8,835 bases of DNA from Candidatus Omnitrophota bacterium (GTDB lineage Bacteria; Omnitrophota; Gorgyraeia; B26-G9): the NCBI GenBank assembly GCA_022013205.1, contig JAKLQT010000234.1, forward strand, positions 1 through 8,835, written 5' to 3'. Made by a program: the position numbers and the translations under genes. The notes beneath the pieces were generated by a model that was not told the DNA's origin, did no database searches, and saw only the letters and a list, made by a program, of their open reading frames with translations. This document shows, one piece after another, positions 1-5,728 of the stretch (positions within the stretch are counted from its first letter, which is position 1; each line of letters opens with the position of its first letter).

Positions 1-139
1 CAAGCAAAGTATTATCATCATCAACTACCGGCACCACAGGAAAACTATGAAAATCTTTGAACAGATCAAGCAATCGCGCAAGGGTCGTACCCCTCTTAAC
101 AGAAATCACCTTGCTCTGCATATTATTTTTTACCTGCAT
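1..139 (-). CDS. CBS-domain protein, N-terminal fragment (3' end outside window)
   Basis: The 46 visible codons read as the first half of a CBS domain: a VISVKRGTTL strand and turn, the helix ARLLDLFKDF, then PVVPVVDDDNTLL, the usual hydrophobic strand followed by an acidic turn before the next strand. CBS domains come in pairs and usually bind adenosine nucleotides to regulate an attached enzyme, channel or transporter. The effector part is off the window, so the specific role is unknown. I place the start at the ATG at 139 because AAAGG lies 7 nt upstream of it. An in-frame ATG at 154 would add five residues but has no ribosome-binding site. The gene has its own promoter, 259 bp after the YchF-like gene, so it is probably a separate transcription unit. 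I am fairly sure of the domain, less so of the exact start. Confidence 0.72.
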   Translation of the reverse strand, partial: MQVKNNMQSKVISVKRGTTLARLLDLFKDFHSFPVVPVVDDDNTLL

Positions 140-146
140 ATAGGCA

Positions 147-151
147 CCTTT
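147..151 (-). promoter_or_regulatory. Ribosome-binding site that decides the CBS-protein start
   Basis: The minus strand reads AAAGG here, 7 nt before the ATG at 139. The upstream in-frame ATG at 154 is preceded only by A/T-rich sequence. The site lies inside the longer reading of the gene, which favours the shorter protein. Confidence 0.55.
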
Positions 152-177
152 CATTTTTAGATTCAAATAAAAAAATA

Positions 178-206
178 ATTATAGTCACTTACTATTATAA
201 ATGCAA
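178..206 (-). promoter_or_regulatory. Predicted sigma70-type promoter of the CBS-domain gene
   Basis: On the minus strand a perfect TATAAT (178-183) sits 17 bp after TTGCAT (201-206), which matches the -35 consensus at 3 of 6 positions. A start near 171 would give a leader of about 30 nt ending at the preferred ATG at 139. A second TATAAT at 194-199 overlaps the spacer, so the true -10 is not certain. This AT-rich stretch could produce chance matches, but position and spacing fit well. Confidence 0.5.
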
Positions 207-260
207 TAAAAAAATAAACGTTCTTCTTTACCTCGAATATTTCACAGTATAGCCTATCCC

Positions 261-287
261 GAATGAAGCAGGGCAACCGCTTCATTC
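261..287 (-). terminator. Strong hairpin downstream of the YchF-like gene, possible terminator
   Basis: GAATGAAGC (261-269) is perfectly complementary to GCTTCATTC (279-287). Inside it GG/CC add two pairs with one bulged base and a four-base loop. Read on the plus strand the loop is GCAA, a GNRA-type tetraloop. The hairpin starts about 110 nt after the stop of the YchF-like gene and before the CBS promoter, where a terminator would be expected. No U-tract follows on either strand, so it is either an atypical terminator or an RNA or DNA structure with another role. Confidence 0.4.
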
Positions 288-398
288 CTTTGCATATTAT
301 CCATACTGATCATGCCCGGGGTTATAATAAAAATCAGCTTGAGTAAAAACTCATATAATATTATTCTTGTAAATACCACAGGCTCTCTATTCTGTTGC

Positions 399-1088
399 TC
401 AGACGTTAAAACGAATATCTAAAATATCTCCACTTTTGATAATGTGGCCTTTATCCACCAATTGAACAAACCCCTGCGCCTTTGCTTCCTGCATATTATG
501 CACTGTTTCAAAGTCTCTAAAATTTACAATTTCTGCTTTTATAAATCCTCTGGCAAGGTCAGAATGGATCTTGCCGGCGCAAGTAACCGCATCCGAATCT
601 TTCTTGACCGGCCATGACCTGACCTCCTGCTTGCCTGCTGTATAAAAAAACATCATGCCGGATTTATCAAAAGCTTTAGCGATCAAATCATTAACCTCCA
701 CATCTCCCTCGATAATAAGCGTCGGCGTGAAACTCAAGGGAGCAAGTTCTTTGATTTTTACAGATTCTTCCTTGCTGAAATCAATATCACAAGCAGGAAT
801 TTCTTTTTCCAGATTCTGCTGACATTTTACCAGTGCTGCTTTTTCCGCTTCATCATTTGAGTTTGCTATACGATTATCAACCTTCTCCATATCCATTATC
901 AAAAAATCAAGGACCTTGTCTTTTGCGATAACAATGCAGTCAGCATTAACAAAATCCTCTCTTACAAACGCGGCAAAAAAAGGTGACACTTTTTTGGGCG
1001 CGAATTTTTCTGTCAGCTTTATAAGTATTTCATCATTATATTTTATCTTGCCTTCAGGCAGGTCTAATCCTAAAAAACTTATTTTCAT
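399..1088 (-). CDS. YchF-like TGS-domain protein lacking the GTPase motifs
   Basis: The C-terminal half, residues about 147-229, is the TGS (DUF933) domain typical of YchF/OLA1. It contains YTAG (149-152), EVRSW (155-159), GKIHSD (172-177), a GFIKAE stretch and the terminal GDILDIRFNV. Residues about 49-115 match the YchF helical hairpin and the segment joining it back to the core. YchF is normally about 360 residues; this protein is 229. The missing part is the N-terminal GTPase domain: no GxxxxGK[ST] P-loop, no DxxG switch motif and no NKxD-type base-recognition motif is visible. Residues 1-48 may be the remnant of that domain, for example GLDLPEGK, which resembles a P-loop but has wrong spacing and no S/T. 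YchF binds ribosomes and hydrolyses ATP; this version should not hydrolyse nucleotide and may act as a ribosome- or RNA-associated regulator (inference). The start is supported by TAAGGAGA at 1099-1106. It lies 153 bp after the U32 gene, perhaps as a separate unit. Confidence 0.85.
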   Translation of the reverse strand: MKISFLGLDLPEGKIKYNDEILIKLTEKFAPKKVSPFFAAFVREDFVNADCIVIAKDKVLDFLIMDMEKVDNRIANSNDEAEKAALVKCQQNLEKEIPACDIDFSKEESVKIKELAPLSFTPTLIIEGDVEVNDLIAKAFDKSGMMFFYTAGKQEVRSWPVKKDSDAVTCAGKIHSDLARGFIKAEIVNFRDFETVHNMQEAKAQGFVQLVDKGHIIKSGDILDIRFNV

Positions 1089-1098
1089 TATTTAATTC

Positions 1099-1106
1099 TC
1101 TCCTTA
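1099..1106 (-). promoter_or_regulatory. Strong ribosome-binding site of the YchF-like gene
   Basis: The minus strand reads TAAGGAGA, close to the full anti-16S complement, about 10 nt before the ATG at 1088. It fixes the N-terminus and shows that the short protein is a real start rather than the 3' part of a longer YchF gene broken by a frameshift. Confidence 0.7.
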
Positions 1107-1241
1107 TTTAGTTGCCGGTTCTATCAAATACATAACCCCAGAGCTGTTTGAGAATAAAACACCTATAGAATAATTTTAATCCTCTCTGAGGTTTCATTCA
1201 TATTATTTTTGACGCCACCTAGTTGCCCCTTGCGGGAGGAT

Positions 1242-2501
1242 TTATTCCGGCTGCTTTTTCCGCCACAGGAATACCTTATCCTTGGGTTTCACAATAAACG
1301 GAAGTTTAATCCCCGCAAGCTCCCCCTTTTTAATGCTGCTGACAAATTCATGTTTTTGCTGCAGCTCCTGGGCGACAGCAAAGCTGGCCGGAGTACTCTT
1401 GCCTATAAAAAGAATCTCCTGCCCTTTACGCAGCGGCCTATTCTGCAGGCGTATTTCAGCAACGCTGATTTTTTTAAAAAACTTAACAACCTCTCCTAAA
1501 AACACTTTTTCGTAAGTGCTTTCAAGTTTATCACTGGAGGCATTTTGCGGCACACCAAAATAAAAGCCGTTTGAAAAACCTCGATTAAATACTCTTTGGA
1601 GCTGTCCCTTAAGCATTGTTTTCAAAGAAGAGGTAAGTTCACCTTCAAAATAAGCATCAATTGCCCTGCGATAAACAGCGGTTACCACCTTGACATATTC
1701 CGGAGCGCGTCTCCTGCCCTCGATCTTAAAAGCGTCTATGCCTGCTTCTATTAATTGATCGATAAAATCAATACTACACAAGTCTTTCGCACTCAAAGCA
1801 TACTCTTTACCCAATATATAATCGCCTTCTTCATCTAAATCTTTAATTGAAAATTCTCTACGGCAATATTGCAGGCATTCTCCTCTATTGGCTGACTTAC
1901 CTGAGGAATAGCTTGAGAGAAAGCATCTGCCTGAAATACTGATACACATAGCGCCATGAATAAATGCCTCAATCCGGCAGTTGATCTTTTTCTCTTTTTT
2001 AATTCTAATTATTTTTCTGATATCAAAAAGCGGGCATTCACGCGCAAGGACTACTCTTTTTGCGCCCAAACGAACAAACGATTCTAAAGCCGCGCTATTA
2101 GACACACTTGCCTGCGTAGAAAGATGTATAGGCAGGTTAAGCTTTTTTGCGGCACTCATAACCGCCAGATCCCACAATATAATACCGTTTACCTGGGCCT
2201 GCTTTGCTTTTATAAGTATAGATTCTACTTTTTTAAGTTCATGCTCCATAATAATAACATTAAGCGCCAGATATCCCTGTTTCTTACGCTTAGCTAAAAA
2301 GCCCATTATTTTTTTAAGTTCCAAGGCATCAAAATTACCCGCAAGATTGCGCATATTCAATCCCTTAACGCCAAAGTACACACTATCTGCTCCGCTGTCT
2401 ACGGCAGTAACAAGTCCTGCCCAGTCTCCGGCAGGAGCAACGAGCTCCGGCTTCTTTAAAAGTTTATTTTTTTTGCGGTTATTGTTTTTCATCGTTTTCA
2501 T
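1242..2501 (-). CDS. U32-family protein (probable Fe-S RNA hydroxylase type)
   Basis: This 419-residue protein has the fold and signature of family U32. Residues about 18-280 form the TIM-barrel-like core, beginning PELVAPAGD. The signature E178-x-F-x2-G-A-M-C186-x4-G-x-C193-x-L-S matches the family pattern exactly, and KIEGRRRAPEYV lies at 259-270. Residues about 330-415 form the small C-terminal beta domain. Cys186, Cys193, Cys209 and Cys213 (Cys242 also possible) are good candidates for the [4Fe-4S] ligands known in UbiU/UbiV. Characterised relatives hydroxylate RNA (TrhP on tRNA U34, RlhA on 23S rRNA C2501) or ubiquinone precursors (UbiU/V); the old label 'peptidase' is weakly supported. 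The length is closest to TrhP/YegQ, so tRNA modification is my first guess. Its ATG overlaps the preceding stop by 4 bp (ATGA) without a clear Shine-Dalgarno, suggesting translational coupling as the last gene of the envelope operon. Confidence 0.9.
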   Translation of the reverse strand: MKTMKNNNRKKNKLLKKPELVAPAGDWAGLVTAVDSGADSVYFGVKGLNMRNLAGNFDALELKKIMGFLAKRKKQGYLALNVIIMEHELKKVESILIKAKQAQVNGIILWDLAVMSAAKKLNLPIHLSTQASVSNSAALESFVRLGAKRVVLARECPLFDIRKIIRIKKEKKINCRIEAFIHGAMCISISGRCFLSSYSSGKSANRGECLQYCRREFSIKDLDEEGDYILGKEYALSAKDLCSIDFIDQLIEAGIDAFKIEGRRRAPEYVKVVTAVYRRAIDAYFEGELTSSLKTMLKGQLQRVFNRGFSNGFYFGVPQNASSDKLESTYEKVFLGEVVKFFKKISVAEIRLQNRPLRKGQEILFIGKSTPASFAVAQELQQKHEFVSSIKKGELAGIKLPFIVKPKDKVFLWRKKQPE

Positions 2502-3208
2502 TTAGACATCACGCAGATTTTATTGCGTATATTTTCCAGCTTGCCGAAACAGATCAGTTTATCTCCCAAAGCGATTTTTGTCCGCGCGGGAGGATTGGGA
2601 ATAATCTCTCCCTGCTTTTGTATAGCCAGCACTGTTATATCCGCGTCCCTTAACTCAGAGTTCATAAGCGTTGTGTCTATCACCGGGCTATCTTTAAATA
2701 TTTCTATTTGTGAGATACCGTAACCCCCTGTAGCCACGACCAGCTCTTCAAAAGTTACGCGCTTGATAAGTTCATTTTTAATAAACCGTGAGCGCAAAAA
2801 TCTGGTTATCTTTTCATCCAGCTTTGTATAAGTAGCAATACGGAAAATAATAATCACGGCAATAATCACCACTCCCAGTTTTACCCAAGGCTGCACAGGC
2901 GCGGGAAACGCCAAGTTAAAAATTGAGGACGCGAACATCTCCGGCCGCAGCGAGTTGGCCAGAGTAGCAATCAAAGTCACAAACCCGGCATGCCCGAGGA
3001 TAATAAGCGTCGAGGCTATACGCCTTCTCTGCGGATTTCCCGTAATTAATTCCGATTCTTTTGTTGTAAACCCCGTCCCGGAGAAACACGAGAGTGCCTG
3101 AAACGATGCCATTGACCAGTCAAGGCCGGTCAGCTCAAAGGCTACCGCTCCCAGCCTGACCGCGATAAAAGAAACAAAAAGCGCGATTAGAAATAGTAGT
3201 ACATTCAT
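2498..3208 (-). CDS. Membrane protein with C-terminal TrkA-C (RCK_C) domain
   Basis: The 236-residue protein has hydrophobic segments at about 2-24, 64-86 and 108-127, and a cytosolic TrkA-C domain at about 155-231 (GGYGISQIEI, then SPVIDTTL, ITVLAI, EIIPNP and GDKLICFG). Between the first two segments lies FQALSCFSGTGFTTKESE (36-53). Its GTGFTT core resembles the pore-loop filter of TrkH/KtrB potassium transporters. I know this as a conserved bacterial family of small TrkA-C membrane proteins without an assigned substrate. RCK_C domains usually bind a small ligand and gate ion transport, so a potassium- or nucleotide-linked role is plausible but unproven. The start follows AAGGAA (3215-3220) and lies 3 bp after the LapA-domain gene; the end overlaps the U32 gene by 4 bp. 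Confidence 0.85.
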   Translation of the reverse strand: MNVLLFLIALFVSFIAVRLGAVAFELTGLDWSMASFQALSCFSGTGFTTKESELITGNPQRRRIASTLIILGHAGFVTLIATLANSLRPEMFASSIFNLAFPAPVQPWVKLGVVIIAVIIIFRIATYTKLDEKITRFLRSRFIKNELIKRVTFEELVVATGGYGISQIEIFKDSPVIDTTLMNSELRDADITVLAIQKQGEIIPNPPARTKIALGDKLICFGKLENIRNKICVMSK

Positions 3209-3211
3209 TGA

Positions 3212-3427
3212 TTATTCCTTTTCTTTGATTTGGGCTGTCTTATTTTTCAGCAAAGCAGCTGTCCAGCCAATAATCATGCCTGTTATCAGGGTAAAAAACA
3301 AAATGATCGCCCGGCTTGTAGTAAACGACCAAAACAGCAACTTAATCTCAACTTTTTCATAGTTCTGCGCCACAAATATAACTAATAAAAACAACGCCGC
3401 AATAATAAACCAGAACTTCCATCGCAT
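3212..3427 (-). CDS. LapA-domain (DUF1049) inner-membrane protein
   Basis: A 71-residue protein with the whole LapA plan: transmembrane helix at about 5-21, the short conserved segment AQNYEKVEIKLLFWSF (20-35), a second helix at about 38-60 and a charged cytoplasmic tail. In E. coli LapA (YciS) sits in the inner membrane beside LapB and takes part in control of lipopolysaccharide synthesis. LapA-only proteins without LapB, as here, are widespread and less understood. The E. coli protein is about 100 residues with a coiled-coil tail, so this one is at the short end of the family. A near-perfect Shine-Dalgarno (AGGGAGG) precedes the ATG by 6 nt. It follows the TamB-like gene by 17 bp and clearly shares its transcript. 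Confidence 0.88.
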   Translation of the reverse strand: MRWKFWFIIAALFLLVIFVAQNYEKVEIKLLFWSFTTSRAIILFFTLITGMIIGWTAALLKNKTAQIKEKE

Positions 3428-3433
3428 AACAAA

Positions 3434-3440
3434 CCTCCCT
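3434..3440 (-). promoter_or_regulatory. Strong ribosome-binding site of the LapA-domain gene
   Basis: AGGGAGG on the minus strand, 6 nt before the ATG at 3427 and inside the 17-bp gap after the TamB-like gene. It is the best Shine-Dalgarno in this operon, which suggests high translation of the small membrane protein. Confidence 0.75.
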
Positions 3441-3444
3441 TTAG

Positions 3445-4746
3445 TTAAAATTTCTTTTTGAATTTTAGATAAACTTTTTCTTCGCCCTCTTCCAACTGCT
3501 GCTGCTCCTGCTCCAGTTCCTGCTGAGTTTCTGTCTGATTAAGCTGTTTTTCGGCATTAACAGATATTGTGTCTGTAATTTTTACCTCTCCTTTAACAGT
3601 ATGAGTAGTTGTATTGCCCTCGCCATTTTCATCTTCCTGCGGCTGCTCCACCTCATATCCTACTTTCAGTTTATCGGTAAGCGAAGTGCTAAGGCCCATT
3701 GTTTTTGTTTCATTTCGATAAAAAAGAGATATATCGCTGATGCCGAAGCGCCTGGCAATTTTACTGCCTGTTCCGGCAAGAAGAAAGTAATCAACAAAAT
3801 CCTTGATCAAATCCGCGGATATCCTGCCGCTTTGAAGCGATCCCCGCGTGCTGCCCCAGGCGCGCCCAGTAGCCAGCATAACCAATAATAACTCCTGAGT
3901 CAAGGCGGGATTTGAGCTTAAAGTAAGTTTCGGCTCATCCACAGTGCCTTGCAGCACCATGCTAATCGCGACATCCTCGACTTTTGCCGAACCCCGGATA
4001 TTCAGTTTTGGCCTTTTCGGGTCTTTATCAAAAACAATCTTGCTGTTTCCAAGCCTTATCAGCGCGGTTTTACCTCCTGAGACCAGGCCTCCCTGCAAAA
4101 CAATTTCACCGTTTAACCTTGCTGCCTCAATTAGATTATCGCAATACATCAAAAGTGACCCCTGGCAATCCACTATAGAAAATCTCTCTTTTATAATGTT
4201 TTCTATATAAAAGGTTCCTTCGGCGGCCAGCGCTGATATCGTGCCGGCAATATGGATGCTTACGTCGCTAAAAACCCCGGAAAGCGTACTCAACACCGGC
4301 CTGCGCGTAAAAAGATCAATAATCTCCCGCGCGCTTACTCTTTTAGAATACAGTTCAAGCTCAAGAAACATGTTGTTGTAATCACCGTAAAAAAGAATAG
4401 TATCGGAAAACAAAAGTTTAAGCCGTCCATTATAAATACTAATCTGCATATCCCTGAGTTTAAACTTCCGCATAGAAAGATCTAACCGCTGAATTTGTAT
4501 CACAGTCCCCTGGGGAAGCTTATTTGGATTAGTAATAAGTATATTATGCAGCGATGCTTCAGAGTGTATAGTCCCTTCGGTTTTTTCAATAGTTATCTTG
4601 TGTGAGCGGGTAAAATAATACAGAAGAAAGCGGCCAACGCTTTCCGCTCCTTTTGCGGTATAAAAAACGAGGTAACCTGCCGTGCAGATCAACGCGAAAA
4701 CCAGCAGAGTAACTATAAATAAAAATAGATTGTTCTTTCTATGCAT
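3445..4746 (-). CDS. Short TamB-like (DUF490) envelope protein
   Basis: The protein has an uncleaved N-terminal anchor (hydrophobic 7-29), a long beta-rich body and a C-terminal segment typical of TamB. That segment is GTVDEPKLTLSSNPALTQ (267-284) followed by ELLLVMLATG (285-294), matching the 'G-x-P-x-L-x-S-x-P-x-L-x-x-x-E-I-L-x-L-L' pattern of DUF490. TamB/AsmA-like proteins form periplasmic bridges thought to carry phospholipid to the outer membrane or to help TamA insert barrels. At 433 residues it is far shorter than E. coli TamB (about 1260), so a full-length bridge is doubtful. Residues 400-420 are rich in Q and E, and the chain ends in alternating strand residues with a terminal Phe. 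No TamA/BamA-type barrel gene is in the window. The ATG at 4746 has only AGGA with a 2-nt spacer, a poor ribosome site, but no better start is seen before the anchor. It is first gene of the four-gene operon. Confidence 0.82.
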   Translation of the reverse strand: MHRKNNLFLFIVTLLVFALICTAGYLVFYTAKGAESVGRFLLYYFTRSHKITIEKTEGTIHSEASLHNILITNPNKLPQGTVIQIQRLDLSMRKFKLRDMQISIYNGRLKLLFSDTILFYGDYNNMFLELELYSKRVSAREIIDLFTRRPVLSTLSGVFSDVSIHIAGTISALAAEGTFYIENIIKERFSIVDCQGSLLMYCDNLIEAARLNGEIVLQGGLVSGGKTALIRLGNSKIVFDKDPKRPKLNIRGSAKVEDVAISMVLQGTVDEPKLTLSSNPALTQELLLVMLATGRAWGSTRGSLQSGRISADLIKDFVDYFLLAGTGSKIARRFGISDISLFYRNETKTMGLSTSLTDKLKVGYEVEQPQEDENGEGNTTTHTVKGEVKITDTISVNAEKQLNQTETQQELEQEQQQLEEGEEKVYLKFKKKF

Positions 4747-4809
4747 AATCCTTTATTTAAAACAAGCATCATCTGCGCTATACAAAACACCCTATTGTAA
4801 CTTAGTTTT

Positions 4810-4815
4810 ATTATA
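4810..4815 (-). promoter_or_regulatory. Candidate -10 element of the TamB-like operon
   Basis: A perfect TATAAT on the minus strand lies 63 bp before the ATG of the TamB-like gene, with A/T-rich sequence upstream. No convincing -35 hexamer stands at 16-18 bp, so this may be an activator-dependent promoter or a chance match. It is the only good -10 in the gap. Confidence 0.35.
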
Positions 4816-4934
4816 CCTTAAGGAAGGGTAAATTCAGCAGGATTTTTTTTAAACAACACATTATTTTAGCGGGAATATTTTCGAAATTTTCAAAAAATAT
4901 AATACAATTACAATTCATCTGATACTAAATATGA

Positions 4935-5153
4935 CTAAAAAAACAATCCAGCCCCTGTCCTTTTTGCACCTCCTTTTTGAGTTGTCAATAAACTAGCTTT
5001 ATCAAAAGCCTCATTAGAAAGTCTTAGCATTTCCCGGTCATTTGATTTTTCGTAAATGATTTTGTAAGCAGCGCCAAAAACATGGCGTGCATTTGCCGGT
5101 CCCGCCATTCTTTGGCGGGAAGACTGGTGTTGAGCGTAAAATTTATTCATCAT
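4935..5153 (-). CDS. Possible small hypothetical protein (72 aa)
   Basis: I do not recognise this protein. It has a polar N-terminal part rich in Q, R and A, a charged helix-like middle (about 32-52, with EKSNDREML and LSNEAFDK), and a basic glycine-rich tail ending RTGAGLFF. No signal peptide or membrane segment is present. Support for a real gene is indirect: a sigma70-like promoter about 50 bp upstream, GAGGAG just before two adjacent ATG codons, and an upstream terminator that separates it from the DUF3999 gene. Against it: the Shine-Dalgarno touches the first ATG and is only 3 nt from the second, and two palindromes lie inside the frame, which would fit a repeat or structural DNA element equally well. 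A run of seven T follows near its stop without a clear stem. Confidence 0.4.
   Translation of the reverse strand: MMNKFYAQHQSSRQRMAGPANARHVFGAAYKIIYEKSNDREMLRLSNEAFDKASLLTTQKGGAKRTGAGLFF
5072..5087. repeat. Palindrome CGCCA-6-TGGCG
   Basis: CGCCA (5072-5076) and TGGCG (5083-5087) form an inverted repeat around AAAACA-type spacer sequence; a G-T pair can extend it by one. It shares its arm core with the palindrome 30 bp away. Confidence 0.45.
5100..5120. repeat. Palindrome TCCCGCCA-5-TGGCGGGA
   Basis: The eight-base arms at 5100-5107 and 5113-5120 are perfectly complementary around a 5-base loop (TTCTT on the plus strand). This is the most GC-rich hairpin of the window and lies inside the possible 72-residue gene. 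It could be a mobile palindromic element, a protein-binding site or an RNA hairpin; it has no following U-tract, so it is not a normal terminator. Confidence 0.6.
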
Positions 5154-5208
5154 CTCCTCATCACTTCACTTACACAATTTTTATCAACTTATCTACGAAT
5201 GACCCATT

Positions 5209-5238
5209 ATTATTCCCTACGGAGAATAACAGAGTCAA
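5209..5238 (-). promoter_or_regulatory. Predicted sigma70-type promoter upstream of the 72-aa gene
   Basis: On the minus strand TTGACT (5233-5238, 5 of 6 consensus) and AATAAT (5209-5214, 5 of 6) are separated by 18 bp. Transcription would begin near 5202 and give a leader of about 50 nt before the ATG at 5153. It is placed just after the terminator at 5277-5309, as expected for a new transcription unit. Confidence 0.5.
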
Positions 5239-5276
5239 AGCTTTCTAATTGCCGTCAATCAGACGTGAGAATACAT

Positions 5277-5315
5277 AAAAAAACCCTAACTATCATAGAA
5301 TAATCAGGGATTTTT
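5277..5315 (-). terminator. Rho-independent terminator, possibly bidirectional
   Basis: CCCT and AGGG (5284-5287 and 5306-5309) pair, with an inner A/T stem that can form, and on the minus strand the stem is followed directly by seven U residues (A-run at 5277-5283). On the plus strand it is followed by A and five T (5311-5315). It lies about 420 bp after the DUF3999 stop and is the best candidate I see for the end of the DUF2339-DUF3999 transcript. The GC-rich part of the stem is only 4 bp, so it may be inefficient. Confidence 0.5.
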
Positions 5316-5728
5316 ATTTATCTCGGGCTCAAGTTCAGGCTTAAATTTTGGCTCTCCGTATTAGACGAGTTTCGCAACTGGTTAACATTAGGAAAACCGC
5401 ATGTATTATCTAATGAATTTCTCAGTAACAAAAATCTTTTTATTTCTTGAACATAAAATTATATAGTTTATTTCACCCTCCCCCTCCTTGGGCTGCTAAC
5501 TCTTTCTACAATTGTCCGCCAAAACCTAATGTCGTATCCATTCCTATTTGCTCGGTGTTGGCTTTAAAACATCTAGAACTTCATTTACACAAATCAGCCT
5601 GTGCGTACCCGACGGGGTTCCCCCCCGGTTTGACCTTCTCTACCTCCGTTGGATATTTCTCAAAATTAAGTTCTTTATATTTCTCATTTTTTTACATATT
5701 CTGCCAATTACTTATCTTATTCCACTTC
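5316..5728. other. Non-coding or degraded intergenic stretch with GC-rich patches
   Basis: No intact gene with a start and ribosome site is convincing here. On the minus strand 5476-5691 stays in one frame across two in-frame stops (TGA at 5581-5583, TAG at 5506-5508). The readable pieces look protein-like, for example KYPTEVEKVKPGGNPVGY and GMDTTLGFGGQL. A second minus-strand piece without start codon, 5325-5456, reads CGFPNVNQLRNSSN and ends NLSPR. Stops occur about as often as chance predicts, so this may be a decayed gene, a dispersed repeat, a structured RNA or nothing. A C7 run at 5620-5626 and a 5-bp hairpin (5613-5627) lie in the GC-rich part. Confidence 0.35.

Noticed and set aside
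340..353. TGAGT-AAAA-ACTCA hairpin shortly after the YchF-like stop
   Set aside because: Only 5 bp with few G-C pairs; the T-rich stretch comes several bases later. It is too weak to call a terminator.
119..1212. CATATTATTTTT occurring at both 119-130 and 1199-1210 as a possible direct repeat
   Set aside because: The shared 12 bases are A/T-rich and lie in unrelated contexts (inside a gene and between genes), as expected by chance.
1225..1240. CCC-GCAA-GGG mini-hairpin after the U32 stop
   Set aside because: The stem is 3-4 bp and no U-tract follows, so it is not supported as a terminator of the operon.
1981..2505. Plus-strand open frame of 174 codons
   Set aside because: It lies wholly opposite the U32 gene, whose family signature is unmistakable.
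3601..3888. Plus-strand open frame of 95 codons
   Set aside because: It is antisense to the C-terminal DUF490 part of the TamB-like gene and shows no independent protein features.
5581..5583. TGA recoding (selenocysteine or alternative code) to join the intergenic pieces
   Set aside because: Three solid genes here end in TGA, a TAG also interrupts the same frame, and no start codon or SECIS-like element is evident.
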